Notes under the pieces: generated by a model
Told to the model about the DNA's origin: nothing
What the model saw: the letters and a program-made list of their open reading frames with translations, nothing else
Database searches by the model: none
Source of the DNA: CBDCNH01 sp965219015
GTDB lineage: Bacteria > Pseudomonadota > Alphaproteobacteria > Rhodobacterales > Rhodobacteraceae
Reading direction: 5' to 3'
Assembly: GCA_965219015.1 (NCBI GenBank)
Contig: CBDCNH010000013.1
Span: forward strand, 496,001-560,000
Length of the DNA stretch: 64,000 bases
Made by a program: the position numbers and the translations under genes
Shown here: positions 43,080 through 51,794 of the stretch, one piece after another
Layout: every line of letters begins with the position of its first letter
Numbering within the stretch: position 1 is the first letter of the stretch

Positions 43080-44723
43080 TCAGACATGCGGCTCGGCGAT
43101 GGCGGCCTTCAGCGGCATGTTGTCGGCGGTCGTGACCGTCTGCCGCTCGATCATCCGATGCACCTCTGGCGGCGCGTCCCCGCGATGGAGCGCCCGAAGC
43201 CGGTCCGTCACCGCGACGTCGCCTTGGGTCCGGCGCTGGTTGTGGCGCACGTAGTCCACCCAGGTGGGAACATGATAGCTTTCGGACCAGACGTCCGGAT
43301 GCTCGAGATCGCGCAGGAGCGCCCATTGCCGCGCGCCGTCTCGGATGCGGATGCGGCGCCGTTCGGCCATCAGCGCAAGGAAGGCGGGCACGTCGACCTG
43401 CTCGATCCGGTAGTCGACCATCACCATGATCGGCCCGCTCCGCGCGGTGAGGTCGAGCCGGAGCGGCGGCTCGGAGAACCGGTCGGCGGGATCGAGGTTG
43501 AGCGCCTCGAACTCGGGAAGCGGCAGGACGAGCCCCACGGCACCGCCTGCCAGCAGGAGCGCCGCCGAGGCGAAGAGCGCGCTGTCGGACCCCAGCGCCT
43601 CGGCGACCACGCCCCAGATCCACGCGCCCGCCGCCATGCCGCCGAAGGTCGCCATCTGGTAGAGGGAGAGCGCGCGGCCGACGACCCAGCGCGGCGTCGA
43701 GAGCTGCACCGTGACGTTGAAGAGCGACAGCGCGATCACCCACGATGCGCCGCTGACGAGGAGGACCGCAGCGCTGAGGGCGGCCGACCCCGAGAGCCCG
43801 AGCCCGACCGCGCTCAGCGCGAAGCCGAGGAACGCCGCGCGCACCACGGTCTCGTTCGACGCGCCCTCGCGCAGGCGGCGGCTCGCGAACACCCCGGCGA
43901 TGGCACCGGCGCCGAACGCGCCCAAGAGGACGCCGTAGACGATCGCCCCGCCGCCGATCCGTTCGCGCACCACGACCGGTAGCAGCGCCAGGATCGAGAC
44001 CGCGCCCGCCCCGAAGAGCGCGCCGCGCAGCATCACGCGCATCAGGTTCGGCGACATCGTCACGTAGCGCACGCCGGTCGCGACAGCCCGTACGAACGGC
44101 TCGGCTGGCAACGCCGATCCGCTCTTCGCCGGCTGCCAGCGGGCGAGCGCCACGATGAGGGCGACGTAGCTCAGCGCATTGGCGGCAAAGGCCACCGCGA
44201 CGCCCGCGGCGGCGACGATGGCACCCCCGATGGCCGGGCCGATGCTTCGCATCAGGTTGAAGCCGACCGAGTTGAGGAGCACCGCCTGCGGCAGCGCCGC
44301 GCGAGGCACGATGTCGCCGACCGACGCCTGCCAGGACGGGTTGTAGAGCGCCACGCCGCAGCCGATGAGGAAGGTGAAGGCGAGAAGGAGCCACGGCGTC
44401 ATCAGCCCGGCATAGGCCACCGCCGCGAGGGCGAACGACACCCCGAGCATGAACGCGAGCGCCGCGAGCATGATCCGGCGCCGGTCGAAGCTGTCCGCGA
44501 GCGCTCCCGCGGCGAGCGAGAAGATCATGATCGGAAGCGTCGTCGAGGCCTGCACGAGGGCCACGAGCGCGTGGCTCGTCGAGATCTGCGTCATCATCCA
44601 GCCGGCCGCGACCCCTTGGATCAAGCCGCCGAGGTTGGACACAAGCGTCGCCAACCAGAGCCCGCGAAACATGGGATAGGTGAACGGCGACGCCGCTGCG
44701 GGGGCGCTGGGGCTCGATGACAT
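43080..44723 (-). CDS. MFS transporter, EntS/MFS_3 type
   Basis: 547 residues: about 12 membrane segments up to residue 415, beginning FTYPMFRGLWLATLVSNLGG, with DSFDRRRIML as the A-motif loop. A cytoplasmic domain of roughly 130 residues (VDYRIEQVDVPAFLALMAERRR and YHVPTWVDYVRHNQR) follows, as in PF05977 members. Likely an exporter of a small molecule. Its start is 12 bases from the start of the divergent Stf0 gene. Confidence 0.85.
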   Translation of the reverse strand: MSSSPSAPAAASPFTYPMFRGLWLATLVSNLGGLIQGVAAGWMMTQISTSHALVALVQASTTLPIMIFSLAAGALADSFDRRRIMLAALAFMLGVSFALAAVAYAGLMTPWLLLAFTFLIGCGVALYNPSWQASVGDIVPRAALPQAVLLNSVGFNLMRSIGPAIGGAIVAAAGVAVAFAANALSYVALIVALARWQPAKSGSALPAEPFVRAVATGVRYVTMSPNLMRVMLRGALFGAGAVSILALLPVVVRERIGGGAIVYGVLLGAFGAGAIAGVFASRRLREGASNETVVRAAFLGFALSAVGLGLSGSAALSAAVLLVSGASWVIALSLFNVTVQLSTPRWVVGRALSLYQMATFGGMAAGAWIWGVVAEALGSDSALFASAALLLAGGAVGLVLPLPEFEALNLDPADRFSEPPLRLDLTARSGPIMVMVDYRIEQVDVPAFLALMAERRRIRIRDGARQWALLRDLEHPDVWSESYHVPTWVDYVRHNQRRTQGDVAVTDRLRALHRGDAPPEVHRMIERQTVTTADNMPLKAAIAEPHV

Positions 44724-44734
44724 GGGGCGCTCGC

Positions 44735-45619
44735 ATGCAGGTCGATCGACGGTTACGACGCCCTCCCCCGAAGGGCAAGGTTGCGGAGCGCGCCCCGGTC
44801 TGGCACATGCGGCGGCGCATCCAGAAACCCTCGCAGGTCCACGTGCCCTTTCTCGACCATCTCAGCAATCGCGGCGTCCACGAGCTGAAGATTGCCAACA
44901 CGTTCCACGGTCGCGTGACCTACGACGGCCCGCCGGTGTTCCCCTATCCGCTCGTGCTTCTTGCCTTCTCCAACCGTTCGGGCTCAAACCTGCTTGCCGG
45001 CTATCTGCGAAACACCAGACGCTTCGCGGGCTGCGGCGAGCACCTCAACCACGATGGCGTGGAGCGCATCGCGCCGGAGTTCGGCGCCGAGACGTTTCCC
45101 GATTTCATCCGGGCCTTCGAGGCCGCGCGCCGCGGCGACGCCGCCATCCTCGGGTTCAAGGCGTCGTCGCACCAGATCGCGATGCTGCTGCGCTGGCGGA
45201 TCGACACGATGTACCAAGGCGTCCGCATCATCCACATCGTGCGCGAGGACGCGCTGGCGCAGGGCATCTCGTTCTCGATCGCCGCGCAGACCCGGCAGTG
45301 GTCGAGCGCCCAGAAGAACGAGGGCATCGTGCCGGACTATGATTTCGACGACATCAGCGCGCGTGTCGACGGTGCCCTCGTCTCGGGAAACGCGATTGCC
45401 CTGCTCGCGAGCGTCTTCGAGCTTCCCTACCTCCGTGTGAGCTACGACGACCTCGTGCGCGACCCGGCCACGGCGGTGCGTTCGGTCGCCGCGTTCTGCG
45501 ACGTCGACGTCGGCGCCTGGAAGCCTGGACGCGCGCCGATCGAGAAGCAGGCGACCGAGCTCAACGACGCGTTCGGCGTCCGCTACCGCGCGGAAGCTCG
45601 GTCGCGGATCCTCGGCTGA
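44735..45619 (+). CDS. Stf0-type sulfotransferase
   Basis: Up to 294 residues. LVLLAFSNRSGSNLLAGYL holds the PAPS-binding P-loop-like motif; GCGEHLNH, ILGFKASSHQI and IIHIVREDALAQGISFSIAAQTRQW follow the Stf0 (trehalose sulfotransferase) pattern, and LRVSYDDLVRDPA is near the end. Start is uncertain: ATG at 44717 would overlap the divergent MFS gene, 44735 and 44807 are alternatives and none has a clear ribosome site. The acceptor could be a sugar or lipid. Confidence 0.75.
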   Translation: MQVDRRLRRPPPKGKVAERAPVWHMRRRIQKPSQVHVPFLDHLSNRGVHELKIANTFHGRVTYDGPPVFPYPLVLLAFSNRSGSNLLAGYLRNTRRFAGCGEHLNHDGVERIAPEFGAETFPDFIRAFEAARRGDAAILGFKASSHQIAMLLRWRIDTMYQGVRIIHIVREDALAQGISFSIAAQTRQWSSAQKNEGIVPDYDFDDISARVDGALVSGNAIALLASVFELPYLRVSYDDLVRDPATAVRSVAAFCDVDVGAWKPGRAPIEKQATELNDAFGVRYRAEARSRILG

Positions 45620-45633
45620 CACGACAACGTGTC
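45618..45633 (+). terminator. hairpin at the end of the Stf0 gene
   Basis: GACACG-ACAA-CGTGTC forms a 6-base stem with a 4-base loop, overlapping the stop codon. There is no T-run; a weak terminator or processing site. Confidence 0.35.
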
Positions 45634-45671
45634 GCCTTGCGGCGTGCGGGGCATGAACATAACCTGAACGC

Positions 45672-46898
45672 ATGGCGAAGCAGTCCCTCCAGCAAAAGCT
45701 CGCTCTTCTGTCGGATGCGGCCAAGTACGACGCGTCCTGCGCGTCGTCCGGCACCGAGAAGCGCGACAGCCGCAAGGGCGGGCTCGGTTCGACCGAGGGC
45801 TCGGGCATCTGCCACGCCTACGCGCCCGACGGGCGCTGCATCAGCCTCCTGAAGATCCTGATGACGAACTTCTGCATCTACGACTGCGCCTATTGCATCA
45901 ACCGCGTGTCGAGCCAGGTCGAGCGGGCGCGGTTCTCGGTCGAGGAGGTGGTCCGGCTCACGCTCGAGTTCTACCGTCGCAACTACATCGAGGGGCTGTT
46001 CCTGTCCTCGGGCATCATCCGGTCGCCCGACGACACGATGGCCGACATGGTGCGGATCGCCGAGACGCTCAGGACCGAGCACGGCTTTCGCGGCTACATC
46101 CACCTCAAGACGATCCCCGACGCCGACCCCGCGCTGATCGAGGCGGCGGGACGGTTCGCCGACCGCCTGTCGATCAACGTCGAGCTGCCGACCGAGGCCG
46201 GGCTGAAGGCGCTCGCGCCGCAGAAGGACGCGGGTTCGATCCGGGGCGCTATGGCGGGCGTCCGGCTCGCCCGCGAGGCCTCGCGGGAGACGACGCACAC
46301 CGGGCGGCGCGCGGCGCGGTTCGCGCCCGCCGGGCAGAGCACGCAGGTCATCGTCGGCGCCGATGCCGCTGACGACCGCGCGATCCTCGCCTCATCGGCG
46401 CGGCTCTACGGCAGCTACGGGCTGGCGCGGGTGTATTATTCCGCGTTCTCGCCCATCCCCGACGCCTCACGCGTGCTGCCGCTGGTGCGTCCGCCCCTGA
46501 TGCGCGAGCACCGCCTCTACCAGTCGGACTGGCTCCTGCGCTTCTACGGCTTCGAGGCGTCCGAGATCACGCCGGCGTCCGGGATGCTCGATCTCGCGCT
46601 CGACCCGAAGCTCGCCTGGGCGCTCGCGCACCGCGGACGCTTCCCGGTCGACGTGAACCGCGCGCCGCGCGAGATGCTGCTGCGGGTGCCGGGCTTCGGC
46701 ACGAAATCGGTGGGCCGGATCCTCGCGGCGCGCCGGCTGAAGGCACTTGGCTGGGACGATCTGGTGCGGCTCGGGGCGGTGATGAAGACCGCGCGACCCT
46801 TCATCGAGGCGCGGGACTGGACGCCGGGGGCAGCGCTCGACGCGGGCAATCTCGCTGCGCGCTTCGCCGCCCCGCCCGAGCAGCTGGCGCTGATCTGA
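45672..46898 (+). CDS. putative DNA repair radical SAM protein
   Basis: 408 residues. The radical SAM cluster motif is Cys68-X3-Cys72-X2-Cys75 (FCIYDCAYC). FLSSGIIRSPDDTM and YIHLKTIPDADP lie in the TIM barrel, and a C-terminal helix-hairpin-helix (VPGFGTKSVGRILAARRL, about 340) suggests DNA binding. This is the family annotated as putative DNA modification/repair radical SAM protein, typically next to UdgX as here (1 base between the genes). The exact reaction is unknown. Confidence 0.88.
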   Translation: MAKQSLQQKLALLSDAAKYDASCASSGTEKRDSRKGGLGSTEGSGICHAYAPDGRCISLLKILMTNFCIYDCAYCINRVSSQVERARFSVEEVVRLTLEFYRRNYIEGLFLSSGIIRSPDDTMADMVRIAETLRTEHGFRGYIHLKTIPDADPALIEAAGRFADRLSINVELPTEAGLKALAPQKDAGSIRGAMAGVRLAREASRETTHTGRRAARFAPAGQSTQVIVGADAADDRAILASSARLYGSYGLARVYYSAFSPIPDASRVLPLVRPPLMREHRLYQSDWLLRFYGFEASEITPASGMLDLALDPKLAWALAHRGRFPVDVNRAPREMLLRVPGFGTKSVGRILAARRLKALGWDDLVRLGAVMKTARPFIEARDWTPGAALDAGNLAARFAAPPEQLALI

Positions 46899-46899
46899 C

Positions 46900-48339
46900 A
46901 TGCGGCGGATCGCGCTGCCCCTGATCGGCACGTGGGGCGCCTGGCGCAGCGCCGCCCGCCGCGAGGCGCTCGCCGGCACCCCTCCCGAAGCGCTCGCCTG
47001 GACGCGCGGCACCGCCGACGACGAGTTGCCCTTTGCCGCCGCCGATACGCCGGTCCCGCGCGCTTCGCTTACGGTGCCGAAGCGGTTCCTCGAGCTTGCC
47101 GAGGCCGCCGTCTGCCATCCCGCGCCCGACCGGTTCGCCCGGCTCTATGCCCTTCTCGTCCGCCTCCAGGCGGAGCCCGGCGTCCTTGGCGACCGGACCG
47201 ATCCCGCCGTCGGGCGGCTCGTCGCGATGGAGAAGGAGGTCGCGCGCGCCAGCCACAAGATGAAGGCCTTCGTCCGCTTCCGCGACGTGGCGCAGAACGA
47301 GACTGGCCGGCGCCGGTTCGCCGCGTGGTTCGAGCCCGCCGCGCATGTGACCGAGCGCACCGCCCCGTTCTTCGCGCGCCGCTTCGGCGACATGGACTGG
47401 GCCATCGCCACGCCCGAGATCACCGCCCGCTTCACCGACGGCGCGCTCAGCTTCGAGGAGACCGCCGAGGTGCCGCCCGCGGGCGAGGACGCGACCGAGG
47501 CGCTTTGGCTCACCTACTTCGCCAGCATCTTCAACCCGGCGCGCCTCAAGACGCAGGCGATGCAGTCCGAGATGCCGAAGATGTACTGGAAGAACCTTCC
47601 CGAGGCGCGGCTGATCCCCGGCCTGATCGCGGGCGCCGAGAAGGAGGTGGCGGCGATGCACGCCCGCGCCGCGAGCCAGCCGCCGCCCTTCGCCGCCCGC
47701 ATCCTCGCCCGCAGCCCGGAGACCCCGCCGATGCCCGACGCAGAACCGAACACCCTCGCCGAGGCCCGCGCCGCCGCGGCCGTCTGCACCCGCTGCCCGC
47801 TCTACGAATGTGCCACGCGCACGGTCTTCGGCGAGGGGCCCGAGACCGCACGGATGATGGCCGTGGGCGAGCAGCCGGGCGACCAGGAGGATCTCGCCGG
47901 GCGGCCCTTCGTCGGGCCCGCGGGGCAGGTGTTCGACCGCGCGGCGCAAGCGGCCGGCCTGAAGCGCGAGGAAGTGTACGTCACCAATGCGGTCAAGCAT
48001 TTCAAGTTCACCCCGCGCGGCAAGCGGCGCATCCACCAGAAGCCAGACCACGACGAGATCGCGCGCTGCTCGTGGTGGCTCGGGCTCGAGACGCGGTTCG
48101 TCGCGCCGAAGCTGATCCTGGCGCTCGGTGCCACCGCCGCGCACGCGCTGACCGGCAGCGGGGTCGGCATCATGAAGCGCCGCGGCACCGTCGAGGCGAC
48201 CGCCGAGGGCGTGCCGGTGTTCCTCACAACGCACCCCTCGATGATCCTCCGCATTCCCGACCGCGCCGCGCAGGCCGACGCCGAAGCGGCCTTCACCGCG
48301 GACCTCGGCCGGGCATGGGAGGTGCTGGCGGACCTCTGA
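46900..48339 (+). CDS. udgX: UdgX uracil-DNA crosslinking protein fused to a DUF4130-type domain
   Basis: 479 residues in two parts. Residues 1-260 form the TIGR03915/DUF4130 domain (FLELAEAAVCHPAPDRFARLY, MYWKNLPEA near 230). Residues 280-479 are a family 4-like UDG: CTRCPLYECATR (FeS cysteines), GEQPGDQED (from Gly323) and the UdgX-specific loop KRRIH at 375-379, then THPSMILR. In UdgX the loop His (here His379) attacks the sugar and leaves the protein covalently bound to the abasic site. A His replaces a usual FeS Cys at NAVKHFKF. Co-transcribed with the radical SAM gene. Confidence 0.92.
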   Translation: MRRIALPLIGTWGAWRSAARREALAGTPPEALAWTRGTADDELPFAAADTPVPRASLTVPKRFLELAEAAVCHPAPDRFARLYALLVRLQAEPGVLGDRTDPAVGRLVAMEKEVARASHKMKAFVRFRDVAQNETGRRRFAAWFEPAAHVTERTAPFFARRFGDMDWAIATPEITARFTDGALSFEETAEVPPAGEDATEALWLTYFASIFNPARLKTQAMQSEMPKMYWKNLPEARLIPGLIAGAEKEVAAMHARAASQPPPFAARILARSPETPPMPDAEPNTLAEARAAAAVCTRCPLYECATRTVFGEGPETARMMAVGEQPGDQEDLAGRPFVGPAGQVFDRAAQAAGLKREEVYVTNAVKHFKFTPRGKRRIHQKPDHDEIARCSWWLGLETRFVAPKLILALGATAAHALTGSGVGIMKRRGTVEATAEGVPVFLTTHPSMILRIPDRAAQADAEAAFTADLGRAWEVLADL

Positions 48340-48373
48340 ACGGGTGTGCTAGCGAGGCGCGAGGAGGCGCTCC

Positions 48374-49657
48374 ATGACCACATCCCCGTTCCCCGGCATC
48401 ACCTGGCTGAAGGCCCCCGCCGCCGATGAAGGCGCCGCGGCCGCGCCCGTGGCGACCCTCGTGGCCGAGGTGCTCGCCGCCGTGCGCGACCGGGGCGATG
48501 CCGCCGTCGCCGAATACGCGCGCCGCTTCGACCGTTCGGAGCGCGACGCCTTCGAGGTCAGCGACGCCGACCGCGCCGCTGCCGTCGAGGATCTCGCGCC
48601 GCAGACCCGCGCCGACACCGAGTTCGCCATCGCCAACGTGCGCGCCTTCGCGGAAGCCCAGCTCAACACGATCCTGCCGCTCGAGGTCGAGCTGCTGCCG
48701 GGCGTGTTCCTCGGCCACCGCGTCATCCCGATCGAGACGATCGGCGCCTACGTTCCGGGCGGCCGCTTCCCGCTCCTGTCCGCGCCGGTGATGACCATCG
48801 TGCCCGCCCGCGTCGCCGGCTGCCGCAGCGTCATCGCCTGCCTGCCGCCCAACGCCGACCGCGCGATGATCGCGGGCTGCCATCTCGCGGGCGCCGACCG
48901 CATCTTTCGCATCGGCGGCGCGCAGGCCATCGCGGCGATGGCCTTCGGCACCGAGACCGTGCCCCGGGTGATGAAGATCGTCGGCCCCGGCAATGCCTTC
49001 GTCAACGAGGCCAAGCGGCAGGTCTTCGGCCCCGTGGGGATCGACCAGCTCGCCGGGCCGTCGGAGATCTTCGTGCTCGCCGACGCGACCGGGGACGCCG
49101 AGATGATCGCGACGGATCTCCTCGCCCAGGCCGAGCACGATGTCCGGACGCGCGTGGGGCTTGTCACCACCGATGCGGGCCTCGCGCGGCGCGTCGGGGC
49201 CGAGGTCGAGGCGCAGCTCGCCACGCTGGCGACGGCGGAGGTCGCGGGGCCGTCGTGGCGCGACCGGGGCGAGATCGCGGTTGCCGAGAGCGAGGCGGCG
49301 ATGATCGCCTATTCCGACCACGTCGCGGCCGAGCACCTCCAGGTCCATACCGCCGATCCGCAGGCGTTCGCGGCCCGGCTGACCAACTACGGCTCGCTCT
49401 TCGTCGGCGAGCTGGCGAGCGTGGTCTATTCCGACAAGTGCTCGGGCACCAACCACACGCTGCCGACGATGGGCGCGGGACGCTATACCGGCGGGCTCTG
49501 GGTCGGGGCCTGCGTCAAGATCGCGACGCACCAGCGGCTCGACGAGCGCGGCGTCGAGGCGCTGGCGCCGCCCGCCGCGCGTCAGGCCGCGAGCGAGGGG
49601 CTCGAGGGCCATCGACGCGCCGCGCAGCTGCGCCTCGACCGGATGCAGATGCGCTAG
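48374..49657 (+). CDS. HisD/HpsN-family dehydrogenase
   Basis: 427 residues. All catalytic residues of histidinol dehydrogenase can be matched: Gln252 and His255 (LLAQAEH), Glu320-His321 (AAEHLQV), Asp354 (SDKCSGTNH) and His413 (EGLEGHRR). However the cofactor region AYVPGGRFPLLSAPVM resembles HpsN (sulfopropanediol 3-dehydrogenase) more than biosynthetic HisD, which usually has a YPSSVLMN stretch here. It is therefore probably a catabolic alcohol-to-acid NAD dehydrogenase. GGAGGCG precedes the ATG. It converges on the amidase with a 4-base overlap. A paralogue is at 60368. Confidence 0.82.
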   Translation: MTTSPFPGITWLKAPAADEGAAAAPVATLVAEVLAAVRDRGDAAVAEYARRFDRSERDAFEVSDADRAAAVEDLAPQTRADTEFAIANVRAFAEAQLNTILPLEVELLPGVFLGHRVIPIETIGAYVPGGRFPLLSAPVMTIVPARVAGCRSVIACLPPNADRAMIAGCHLAGADRIFRIGGAQAIAAMAFGTETVPRVMKIVGPGNAFVNEAKRQVFGPVGIDQLAGPSEIFVLADATGDAEMIATDLLAQAEHDVRTRVGLVTTDAGLARRVGAEVEAQLATLATAEVAGPSWRDRGEIAVAESEAAMIAYSDHVAAEHLQVHTADPQAFAARLTNYGSLFVGELASVVYSDKCSGTNHTLPTMGAGRYTGGLWVGACVKIATHQRLDERGVEALAPPAARQAASEGLEGHRRAAQLRLDRMQMR

Positions 49658-50985
49658 AGGGGCGGACGCGGGACCAGATGGTCGGTCGCCGCCTCGAAGG
49701 CGGCACCGATCCGGAGGAGCGTCGCCTCGTCGCCGTGCCGCGCAACGAGTTGCGCCCCCAGCGGCAGACCGCCCGCGAACCCCGCGGGGAGCGAAAGCGC
49801 GGGATGGCCGGTCACGTTGAACGGCAGCGTCCGCATCGGCGTCCAGACCGGGCGATCGCCGTCGAAGGCCGCAAAGGCGGGCGCCGGGGTCAGCGTGGTG
49901 GCGGTCAGGATCGCATCGTACGGCGCGAGCGCGGCATCGACCCCGGCGCGCAGACGGGCGGCGGCGACGAGCGCGGTCGCGTGATCGGCCTCCGTCAGCG
50001 CCGCACCGGCCACGAGGCCCTGCCAGGCCTGGCGGCCGTAGGCCTTGCCGGCGCGGAGGCTGTCGAGATGCACCGCATAGGCCTCGTGGTGCAGGATCAC
50101 CGAGCCCACATCCTCCATCATGCGCGCGTCGGGGAGGTCGATCAGCGCGATCTCGGCGCCGAGGAGCGACAGGACCGACGCCGCTCCATCGACCGCCTCG
50201 ATGACTTCGGGGGCGGCGGACGGGTCCGCGGCGAAGAAATCGCGCGCATAGCCGATGCGGAACGGCGCGCGCACAGGGGCCGGTGCCTCGCCGGTTAGCG
50301 CCGATAACACGGCAGAGGCATCGCCGCTACAGGCCGCGAGGATGCCGACGCAATCGAGGCTCGGGCTCAGCGGGTAGACGCCGCTGAGGGGCAGGCGGCC
50401 GAACGTCGGCTTCAGGCCGACGACGCCGGTATACGCCGCGGGGCTGCGGACCGACCCGCCGGTATCGGTGCCGAGCGCCACCCGCACGAGCCGCGCCGCC
50501 ACTGCCGCGGCGGAGCCGGAGGACGAGCCGCCGGTGATGTGGGCTCCGTTCCAGGGGTTTCTCGAAGGCGGGTGCGCGCCGTCGAAGGCGGGCCCCGTCA
50601 GCGCGAACTCGTAGGTCGCGACCTTGCCGAGCGGAACCGCGCCTGCGGCTTTCAGTAAGGCGACGACCTCAGCATCCGTCGCGGCCAAAGCCCCGGTCCG
50701 CCGTCGCGCGCCGCACGTCGTCGGCGTGCCGGCGAGGTCGATGATATCCTTGATCGCAAACGGGATTCCCTGCATCGGGCCACGATCCAGCCCCGCCGCG
50801 AAGTCAGCATCGGCTTGCCGGGCGGCTGCGCCGGCGATCTCGCGGGCGACAAAAACAAAAGCTTTAACCTTGGCGTCCACATCTGCGATCCGCGCGAGAT
50901 GGTGGTCCAGCAGCGCGCAGGCCGTCAGCGTTCCCGCCCGAAGCGCGGCGCCCGCTTCCGCGATGGTCAGCTCAGTCGGCCGCAT
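49654..50985 (-). CDS. amidase-signature family hydrolase
   Basis: 443 residues. Catalytic triad Lys79 (FAIKD), cis-Ser in GGSSSGSA (154/155) and nucleophile Ser178 (TDTGGSVRSP). It hydrolyses an amide or related bond; the substrate is unknown. It is the last gene of the long minus-strand run and overlaps the 48-codon ORF upstream by 14 bases. No good ribosome site is seen, so coupling to that ORF is likely. Confidence 0.88.
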   Translation of the reverse strand: MRPTELTIAEAGAALRAGTLTACALLDHHLARIADVDAKVKAFVFVAREIAGAAARQADADFAAGLDRGPMQGIPFAIKDIIDLAGTPTTCGARRRTGALAATDAEVVALLKAAGAVPLGKVATYEFALTGPAFDGAHPPSRNPWNGAHITGGSSSGSAAAVAARLVRVALGTDTGGSVRSPAAYTGVVGLKPTFGRLPLSGVYPLSPSLDCVGILAACSGDASAVLSALTGEAPAPVRAPFRIGYARDFFAADPSAAPEVIEAVDGAASVLSLLGAEIALIDLPDARMMEDVGSVILHHEAYAVHLDSLRAGKAYGRQAWQGLVAGAALTEADHATALVAAARLRAGVDAALAPYDAILTATTLTPAPAFAAFDGDRPVWTPMRTLPFNVTGHPALSLPAGFAGGLPLGAQLVARHGDEATLLRIGAAFEAATDHLVPRPPL

Positions 50986-51118
50986 CGACCCACGCGCGTA
51001 CCCGGGCGGCTGCGTCCGCCAGCGCCCGCGCAAGCACCAGGACCGCGGGCCCGGCATCGTCGCGGAGCACGAGCCCGTCGCGGGCGAGCGCGCCGATCAG
51101 GGGGTCAGGTGCGCGCAT
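50972..51118 (-). CDS. 48-residue ORF between the RraA-like and amidase genes
   Basis: ATG to TGA, 48 codons, starting MRAPDPLIGALARDG and ending VRAWVDAAD. A strong ribosome site (GGGAGG) lies 9 bases before the ATG inside the end of the RraA-like gene. It overlaps both neighbours by 14 bases, the pattern of a translationally linked operon. It is predicted helical and cytoplasmic. It might be an accessory subunit of the amidase, as small AtzG-like or GatC proteins are, but sequence similarity to those is not evident. Confidence 0.5.
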   Translation of the reverse strand: MRAPDPLIGALARDGLVLRDDAGPAVLVLARALADAAARVRAWVDAAD

Positions 51119-51794
51119 TCTCGAACGCCTCCCAGGCCGCCTGGAAGGCCGCGAAACCGAAGCCGGGCGCGCGGGCGGGTCCGAGCACGAGCGCCTCGGT
51201 CGCCTGCATCCGGGCGATCGCCGCGGCGAGCGCCGGGATCACGTCGGGCGGGATCACCACGGCGCCATGCCGATCGGCATGGACGAGGTCGCCGGGGGCG
51301 ATGGCAAGGCCGAACACCGTCACCGGCGTGCCGATCTCGGTGACGTGGACGAAGGCATGGCTCGGACCGATGGAGCCCGCGACGACCGGGAAGCCCGGCG
51401 CGAGATCCCCGAGGTCGCGCATGACGCCGTTGGTCAGCGCGCCGGCGTTGCCGAAGCCCTTGTGGACCGCCGTGTTGACTTCGCCCCAGAACGCGCCGAC
51501 GCAGTCCGGCCAGTCCATGTCTTCGACGACGACGACGCTCGGTGCGGGCGCTTCCGCGGCCGCACGATAATAGGCCATCCGTCGCGCCCGCACCGCGTCG
51601 CGCGCCTCCGTCGGCGGCAGGCGGGCGGCGATGCGCGCCGTCACCGCGTAGCCGACCATCGGCGCCGGCCCCGAAGCGCAGACGGTCCCTCGCGTGAACC
51701 GGTCGAACCCGCGCGCGCCCTGTGCCACCTCGATCGCGTTGCACACGGTTGGCGTATCGACGCGGGCCAGAAGCGCCAGCAGATCATGATCCAT
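51105..51794 (-). CDS. RraA-like aldolase (HMG/CHA aldolase family)
   Basis: 229 residues. GNAGALTNGVMRDLGDL (about 118-134) supplies the conserved Gly, Arg and Asp of the RraA/HMG-aldolase fold, with PGDLVHADRHGAVVIP later. The family splits 4-hydroxy-4-methyl-2-oxoglutarate or decarboxylates oxaloacetate; others are RNase E regulators. The catabolic operon favours an enzyme. The ATG at 51794 (GGAG upstream) lies inside the end of the hydrolase gene. Confidence 0.82.
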   Translation of the reverse strand: MDHDLLALLARVDTPTVCNAIEVAQGARGFDRFTRGTVCASGPAPMVGYAVTARIAARLPPTEARDAVRARRMAYYRAAAEAPAPSVVVVEDMDWPDCVGAFWGEVNTAVHKGFGNAGALTNGVMRDLGDLAPGFPVVAGSIGPSHAFVHVTEIGTPVTVFGLAIAPGDLVHADRHGAVVIPPDVIPALAAAIARMQATEALVLGPARAPGFGFAAFQAAWEAFENART

